From Meloidogyne chitwoodi (Eukaryota > Nematoda > Chromadorea > Rhabditida > Meloidogynidae), in NCBI GenBank assembly GCA_015183035.1, contig JACZZP010000001.1, forward strand, positions 1,612,001-1,676,000: 64,000 bases of DNA, written 5' to 3'. Each line of letters begins with the position of its first letter. The stretch's first letter is position 1. The notes under the pieces are model-generated. The model ran no database searches and had not been told where the DNA came from. It saw only the letters and a list, made by a program, of their open reading frames with translations. A program made the translations under genes and the position numbers. Below, piece by piece: positions 57,692 through 64,000 of the stretch.

Positions 57692-58539
57692 CAATGCTGA
57701 AAGGCTCATAATCTTCGTACTCATCTTCACCATAAGTGCCACTATATTGAAATTGAAGACCATCCAAACAAGATTCTGGATCAGATTGAAATGAACCAAC
57801 TGAAGGACTTGCACCACAACGAGGAACCTTAGAATATTTTAAAATTAAAATTTAAAAGAAAAATTATATAATTACCATTAATAAATCATTCTCCATATTT
57901 GGTCGATATATTGGACTATTGAGAGTTTGTGTAAAAAGATTTTGTGTTGAATTATGATTGTGTGATGGTGATGGAGGTGGAAATATTTCTAATCTTGGCT
58001 TTCCTTTTAAATTTAATTTTTAAAATAATAATCGAAATAAAATTAATTTAATATTTTAGGTAATTAATTAAACTTTTTGTAGTAGGTGAAGGATCAGAAT
58101 TTTGTCTTCTTAATCGTCCCTCTTGATAAACTAGTTGATTTGGACGTGTCATTATTATTTTAGCAGATGTTCTTTCTTGAATTCCTTGCCTTCTAGACAA
58201 TGTACGATTATTATTATTATCAGATTTTTGACTTAAAATAATAATTATTATTTTATAATTTCTAAATACATTGAAAGTCTAGAACTGCTACTAGCACTAC
58301 GCCTTCGATGATTAAAATCTTCTCCAATAAATGGATTAAGTGTTGAATTAGCAGTATCTTCAAGTAAACCAATAGAATAATCATTATTAATAGTCAACTA
58401 AAAATAATAATAATTTAAAAAAACATTAATTAATATATAATTTTAGAATTACTTGAAGGTCTCTATTGCTGTTTTGATCTATTATATTGTTGACATTATT
58501 GTTTTTTTGAGCGACAACAAAAATATTCAAAGGAAACAT
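57692..58539 (-). CDS. 5' exons of a disordered protein, probably longer isoform of the 50992 gene
   Basis: About five exons from ATG 58539 (MFPLNIFVVAQKNNN): LTINNDYSIGLLEDTANST with FNHRRRSASSSSRLS, then IIMTRPNQLVYQEGRLRRQ and SDPSPTT, then GKPRLEIFPPPSPSHNHN, then VPRCGASPSVGSFQSDPES and YGEDEYEDYEPFSI. The last exon ends in phase 1 at 57692 with a perfect GTAAGT donor, so the coding frame continues downstream. The exon at 52404 begins in phase 1 (AG|AAATGTCAAC), so a join is possible in frame. The chain is Ser/Pro/Asn-rich and disordered; no domain recognised. Confidence 0.6.
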
Positions 58540-60887
58540 TAATAAATATAATTAATGAATATATTTATAGCTATAATTAAAAATAAAATTAATATTTTTT
58601 TAAACTAATAAATCATTTTAAAAAATTTAATAAATAAAATTTTGCAAATAAAAAAACTTTCTTTTTCTGTTTATTTAGAAAATACTAAAATTTTGAAATT
58701 TATATATAATAAGTTTTGAAAAAATAAAATAAACAAAAAAAGTTCTAAAATTAAAGATTATAATATTATTTTGCTTAAAAATATTTTTTTTTTATAATTT
58801 ATTTATTTTAGACCGGAAATAAAGAGTACATAGGTATTAAATATTAAATACGTAAAAAAATAAATGTAAGAGAAATATGAGGGGGTGTGGTGGGGGGCCA
58901 TGCTAAAAAGGCAGGGAAATCTTTTCTTATGTGCCAAAATTTCCCATTGCCCACACACATTTGAAAATAAAAAAAGTTTTTGGGCAAAAATTTTTTTTGT
59001 TATTATTTATTTATAATAAAAAATGAAGAGAATTTATTCCAATAAAAGTTTATGCAAATATATAATTGTTGTATAGAGTACTCTAACAAATATATATATA
59101 CCTATACACATTTATTTTTTACCCTTCTTTGGCCATTTATTGTCTGCAACATTATTTTATGCCATTCCCAATAGTTTGTCCCTTCAGCCAATTTTTTATC
59201 ATTACTTTTTTTATTTAAAGTGGAACGGCACTCATTGACAATGCAAATGTGGTAATGATTGCTGAAACACTTGTGAGGCTTTTATTGAAAAGAATTTTTT
59301 TAGTAAAGCAAGAATTTACAAGAATTAATGAAAATAAATAATTATTTAATTTTAAAATAAATGAAGGAAAAATATTAAAAATTATTTTATATAAATATAA
59401 AGCATTCTTCTTATAAATAAATACCTAATAAGTGATAAAGGAAAATAAGGGAATTTAAATATTAAATAAATTAATTAATTATAATTAAATAAATTTAAAT
59501 ATATTTATTAAAGGTTAGTATTTCTGTCGCATAAAATTTGAATTTTATTTTTGATAACTTATTTAAGTAACATTTAAAGATTTCAAAAATTTCTTTTTAT
59601 TCTTTTATCAATTTCTTTAATTTTTAAAGAATTCTCAATCAATTTATTGTTTATTAGTAAAATAAAAAAACATTTGTCATTATGTAATAAAGGAAACCAA
59701 TCTCTTTTCTAAGTTAAAAAATAAGGGGAATGATGAGATGACGATGTTCTAAAAAAACATTTAACAATTTTGTCAAGATTAAAATATAAAGGTTTCTTTT
59801 AATTATTAATAAATATTTATTTAATAAATAAATAAATATTAGAAGTAATATTCACCTATTTAAAATTCTTTAATTTTTTTTAAATTAATGAAATTAATTA
59901 TAAAGAAAATTAATAAATATATTTTCTTTATTTGATTAAATTATTTAACAGAACCAAAAAAAATATTGTAAAAAAAAAAAAGATTTTTAAATAAATAAAT
60001 ATATTTTAAGTGTCGAACGAACTATGCCAAAAAAATATTTTTTTAAATTAATACTTAAAATTCTCCTGTAGCAATGCTTTGCTAAGCTCTTGAACTAACA
60101 CGAGTATTATTTGTGTCTATAAAAGAAAAAATATATATTTCTACTAAACAGAAAATAAACAAAATTCCCAAGAGAATTTAAAAATTGTGGAAGAAGGTAA
60201 TAATGGATATTCTCTAAAAAAACAAAATAAGTTTATAAAAAACTAAAATTGATTTGAAAATTATTTGAAATTTTTTTATTTAATTGTTGGAAATAAATAT
60301 TTAAGTTTTAATAGATATCTAATATTATTTGTTATAATCAAATATTTTATTTGAAAATGACCAAATAAATAACAATTTTACTTTTTTTTAATTTCTAAAT
60401 AGACCAATTCAATTTTGGAAAGAAAATTGTGGAATATTGGAAAATAAAAAAAACAAATAATGCATAAATACAAGAATTTTACCAAAAAATGTTTTTTATT
60501 CCTTAAATATTCTTAAAATTGAAATTTTATATTTAATAAAAAATATTTAATTTTAAATATAATTATAAATTTAATAAAATAAAAAAATTTTATTCAGAAA
60601 TAAATTATAAATATATTTTTAAATAATTAATAAAATATTAAAAAAAAATAAAAAATATTTAAAATATTTTTCTTAAATTATTTTATTTAATTGAATTTTA
60701 TTTTAAACGATAATAAAATATAAAAAAATATAATTGTCAAGAAAATTGCCGGAACTAGTTTTTAAAAGTACTACTCTTTTATTTAAATTTTAATATTATT
60801 TTTTGACATTTTATTCAAATTATTATTTTTTTTTAAATATTTTTTATTAGAAATATTATTTAAATAAATTAATTAAAATTAATTTAA
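58540..60887. other. Divergent intergenic region, 2.3 kb
   Basis: Holds the promoters of the minus-strand gene at 58539 and the plus-strand gene at 60888. Less AT-rich islands occur at 58870-58970 (GAGGGGGTGTGGTGGGGGGC) and 59110-59290. No gene seen. Confidence 0.55.
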
Positions 60888-62244
60888 ATGCTTGCAACAT
60901 CTCTTTTTATGCGTAATTCTAGAGAACGACAGGAAATTAAAGAATTAGATGCTTTGGCACAAATTCGAAATTTCCGCTCAGATTTTGTTAACGACAAATA
61001 TAAAAAATATAGTAAGTTAATTAAAAATTATTTTTTTTTTTTTAATTTATAATATAATTTTAAAAAATTTAAATAAATTAATTTAAATAAAATTTTAATT
61101 ATTATTATTTTATTAAAACACTTTAGTAATTTCTTTTAATTTAAACAATTACACCTGTTAAATATATTTTTTATTTCTACTACAAATTAACTAATAAATT
61201 TTATTATTTTTTTAAAATAATACCAAAAAATGTTTTAATCAATGTATTTTATTGAAATTAAAAAAAAACATATGTTTTTTATTTACTTAATTTTTTTTAA
61301 TAAAAATTAAATAAAACCTCATTGATATAATAATCACAATGTATTATTATTATTTATTTGTCTATAATACTTGTTATTTATTTATTTATTTATATTATTC
61401 AAGTATTTTAACAATTTAGATTATTATTAATATAATTTTTAAAAAATAAAATAAAAATGTCAATTGAAATAAGTTTTACTTTAAATGTCCCATTTTTCAA
61501 TAAAACAACATCTTCTGATATATTAAATGAAAATAATGAAAATAATAATAATAATACATCTGCAATATTTAAATTTTATCCATTTGATGAGTTAACAGTT
61601 GAAAAATCAAATAAAAATTTAAATAATGAAAAACAAAAAAAGAAAACAAAACAAATAGTAAAAATAGAAGAAAAAAATAAAAAATCAAAAATTCAAAACA
61701 AAAAATTACAAAAACAAAATTCAGACCCAATTTCTTCTTCTTCTTCTCTTATTTTAAATTCTGATAAAATTAACTCTAAAGGAAGTATAAAACCTATACA
61801 AATACCTAAATATTGGAGAAATATTATTTGTATGTTAAAAAATAATAAATAATTTTGTTTTAATCAAATTTACCATATAAAATTTAAAAAATATTTTTTA
61901 ATAATATATTATTTACATAAAATTATTTATTAATTTTATGTAATAAATATTGCGGTTTATTTTAAAATTGATTTTATAAATAAATAAACTCTTTCACTAT
62001 TATATTACATTCAAATATTAATATTTCATTAAATAATTAAATATTTTTTATTTAAAATAATGTGTTCTTATGATATTATTAAAAATAAAATAAAAATTAA
62101 ATTTTGTAAGTTTTGATAAAAAATTAGTAATTTTAGTATTATAATAATTAATTATATATATATTTTTATTTATTTTTTTCAGTTAAAGAAATTTTGGAAA
62201 AAGCAAAGGAAGATTTTAAATACAAATGGGATAATGTTAAAACG
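60888..62244 (+). CDS. PKA catalytic subunit-like 5' exons (kin-1-like), partial
   Basis: Two candidate first exons share one second exon. Exon 1a: ATG 60888 to 61011 (MLATSLFMRNSRERQEIKEL...). Exon 1b: ATG 61457 to 61829 (MSIEISFTLNVPFF..., Asn/Lys/Ser-rich). Both end in phase 1 with GT donors (GTAAGT and GTATGT). The common exon 62183-62244 opens in matching phase and encodes KEILEKAKEDFKYKWDNVKT, which resembles the A-helix before the kinase core of cAMP-dependent protein kinase (KEFL.KAKEDF..KWE). Nematode and mammalian PKA genes are known for alternative N-terminal exons. The exon ends in phase 0 with GTAATT; the kinase core is not in the window, so identity rests on about 20 residues. 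Confidence 0.45.
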
Positions 62245-63712
62245 GTAATTTAATTATTAAAAAATATTATTATTATTATTTATAATTTTTATTTATATTA
62301 AAAAGAGTCTTTATATAAATTTAAAAAATAATAAAAGAATATTTTAATTTAAAATAATATAATTAAATTATTATTTTTAAATATTTGATTATATTTAGGT
62401 ATTTATTTCATTGCAAAAAAGTTAAAAAATAAATAAATACTTACAAAAAATATTTTTCTTTTTTTTTAAATAATATTTTGCTTTTCTTTTCCTAAAATAG
62501 AAATATTTAGAAATTTATTAAAAATAATTATTTATTAGTCACACATTTAATTCCACCTAATTTTTTAGTAATTAAATTCTTTGATTTAAATTTTTATCTT
62601 AATTTATCTTTTTTATTATAAGTAAGTATATCTAAAAAATTATAAAATTGTTTCTAATATTTTTTAATTTTCTTCATTTTATTTTTTAAATTAAATATTT
62701 TATCATTTATTATACTATAAAATATTTAAAAATATATGTATTTAAATATTATAATTTTTTTTGAAATTTATTTATTTTAATTATTTTTTAATTTAAAATA
62801 TTTACCAAATATGGATTTTATTAAAAAAAACTTTTTTACAAATAAGCTAAACAATTAAATAATTTTTTTAAAAATTCTAAAATAATTTATAATCTTTCTA
62901 AAAATAAAAATAAATTTATTTATTTAACTTATAGTTGTTAATTTAGCTTAAACATCAAAAATCAAAAATTTTTAAAATGCCTAAAATTAATTAAAAAATA
63001 ATTATTATATTTAATAAAATGCAAAAATATTTATTAAAAAAAAGTTTTATTAAATTACCTTTAAAAAGAAAACAAATAATTTCCGGCTTTTTATATTATT
63101 TTTTTTTATTTGAGTAAAATAATTTTAATTTTTTCTTTTTATTTTCTAAGTTATTTATTTGTGTGTATATATACATAAATTACTTATTAACATTACTCTC
63201 TAAAATATATTCCAGTTTATTATAATTTCAAACAAAATAGAGAAAAAGGAAAAAAAGAGAAGAGAAGAACATTAATCATTTATTTATTTTTAGTAGTTTA
63301 TTTGTGTTTGGTATTTCTATTTTAAATATATTTTATTTACCAATGAGTATTATTATCTTATTTACCAAAAATAATTACGCTTGCGACTTCTAAAAATAGT
63401 TTATCAATTTTTTTCCTCTCGTCGATATTTTGTTTTATTCAAAAAATATTTTATTTTAATTAATATTTTTGGTTTTTTTTGTCATTCTTCCATTCTGACG
63501 ATTTTTACATTTTTTTTATTAAATATTTACATTTTTTCAATTTTTATTTTTTTATTAAAAAATAACTAGACTAATTTTAAACTATCAATTTTTAAAACAA
63601 AACAATTAAAAAAACAATTTTTTTAAATAAAATTATAATAAAAATTATAGAATAAATTTTAATAATAATCACATCTTTTTATCTGTTCTTCATCTTCTAA
63701 TATTTTTATATA
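62245..63712. other. Probable intron, AT-rich
   Basis: Downstream of a phase-0 donor; presumably intron of the PKA-like gene. I see no further coding exon. The open frame at 63381-63569 is F/I/L-rich AT sequence and unlikely to be coding. Confidence 0.5.
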
Positions 63713-63753
63713 CTAGCGGAGTTGGACGCCCTTCGGGCGTCCTCCTCCGCTAG
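63713..63753 (-). mobile_element. Helitron-like 3' terminus with hairpin
   Basis: Read on the minus strand, the hairpin GGACGCCCGAAGGGCGTCC is followed by AACTCCG and CTAG, then T, as in a Helitron 3' end (subterminal hairpin, CTRR, insertion before T). The whole 41-nt segment also forms an outer stem, CTAGCGGAG with CTCCGCTAG. The element body would extend to the right, beyond the window. A related but degenerate end occurs at 29881-29910. Confidence 0.55.
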
Positions 63754-63839
63754 CAAAAAACAATAAACTTAAAATATCCTGAACAATAAAAACATTTACA
63801 ATTACAACTTTTTAAAAGAACAAAACACATAAGTACTGA

Positions 63840-64000
63840 GACAAATGTTTCTGACTCAAGTGTTTCTTATACAAACTCAAGCCTCCCTGACTCAATGTCT
63901 CTTATTCAGAATCAAATGTCTCACACTCAGACTCAGTCTCACTTAAGTGCCTCTTACTCAGACTCAACTATCTCTTACTCAAACTCACGTTTGTCTTACT
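63840..64000. repeat. Degenerate short tandem repeats
   Basis: Imperfect repeats of about 16-24 bp built from GACTCAA, TGTCTCTTA and ACTCAGACTCA continue to the window edge (at least seven units). They probably belong to the Helitron-like element whose 3' end is at 63713. No coding frame seen. Confidence 0.65.

Noticed and set aside
63381..63569. 62-residue hydrophobic plus-strand ORF
   Set aside because: Phe/Ile/Leu-only composition expected from T-rich sequence.

Overview
The window looks like nematode genomic DNA. Support comes from very AT-rich sequence, many 40-80 bp introns ending in TTTTAG or TTTTAAG, an ShK-type cysteine domain, an NCA/NALCN channel, a receptor tyrosine kinase with a von Willebrand A-like ectodomain, and many small secreted orphan proteins. 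A tylenchid such as a root-knot nematode would fit, but the genus is an inference. No tRNA, rRNA or CRISPR array was seen.

Layout. Bases 1-6809 are a denser, less AT-rich block: part of a Maverick/Polinton virus-like transposon with the integrase chromodomain end, a minor-capsid-type gene, a small basic core-like protein, a major capsid-type protein, an adenovirus-type cysteine protease, a small membrane protein, and a truncated Argonaute (PAZ) reading frame. A Mutator-like (MULE) transposon with a FLYWCH/MULE transposase sits inside the minor-capsid gene, flanked by an exact 9-bp target duplication. A TATATAAG motif lies 35-38 nt before three of the ORFs, including the PAZ one. Bases 7259-8043 are a non-autonomous hAT-type element.

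From 9 to 43 kb come host genes: a two-TM protein; a four-member uncharacterised paralogous family (9943-11774, 34389-35739, 36206-38575, 39249-40594, all minus strand); a secreted EGF-ShK-nitrobindin protein; a coiled-coil protein; a Q/N/P/Y-rich secreted protein; the NALCN-type cation-leak channel (17972-27603, EEKE filter); a small plus-strand gene; a VWA-receptor tyrosine kinase; and a secreted orphan at 41351-42548.

From 43 to 64 kb: an SLC4A11-like transporter (43297-48246), a disordered Q/S/N-rich protein possibly with two alternative 5' ends (50992-53057 and 57692-58539), a gene with two alternative first exons that resembles the N-terminus of the PKA catalytic subunit (60888-62244), and a Helitron-like terminus with degenerate tandem repeats at the right edge. 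Several small inverted-repeat elements with clean target duplications lie in introns and between genes.

The most unusual features are the Argonaute PAZ frame placed like a Polinton gene, the MULE-interrupted capsid gene, the orphan paralog family, and a non-AG splice acceptor in the channel gene. All exon calls were made by eye.
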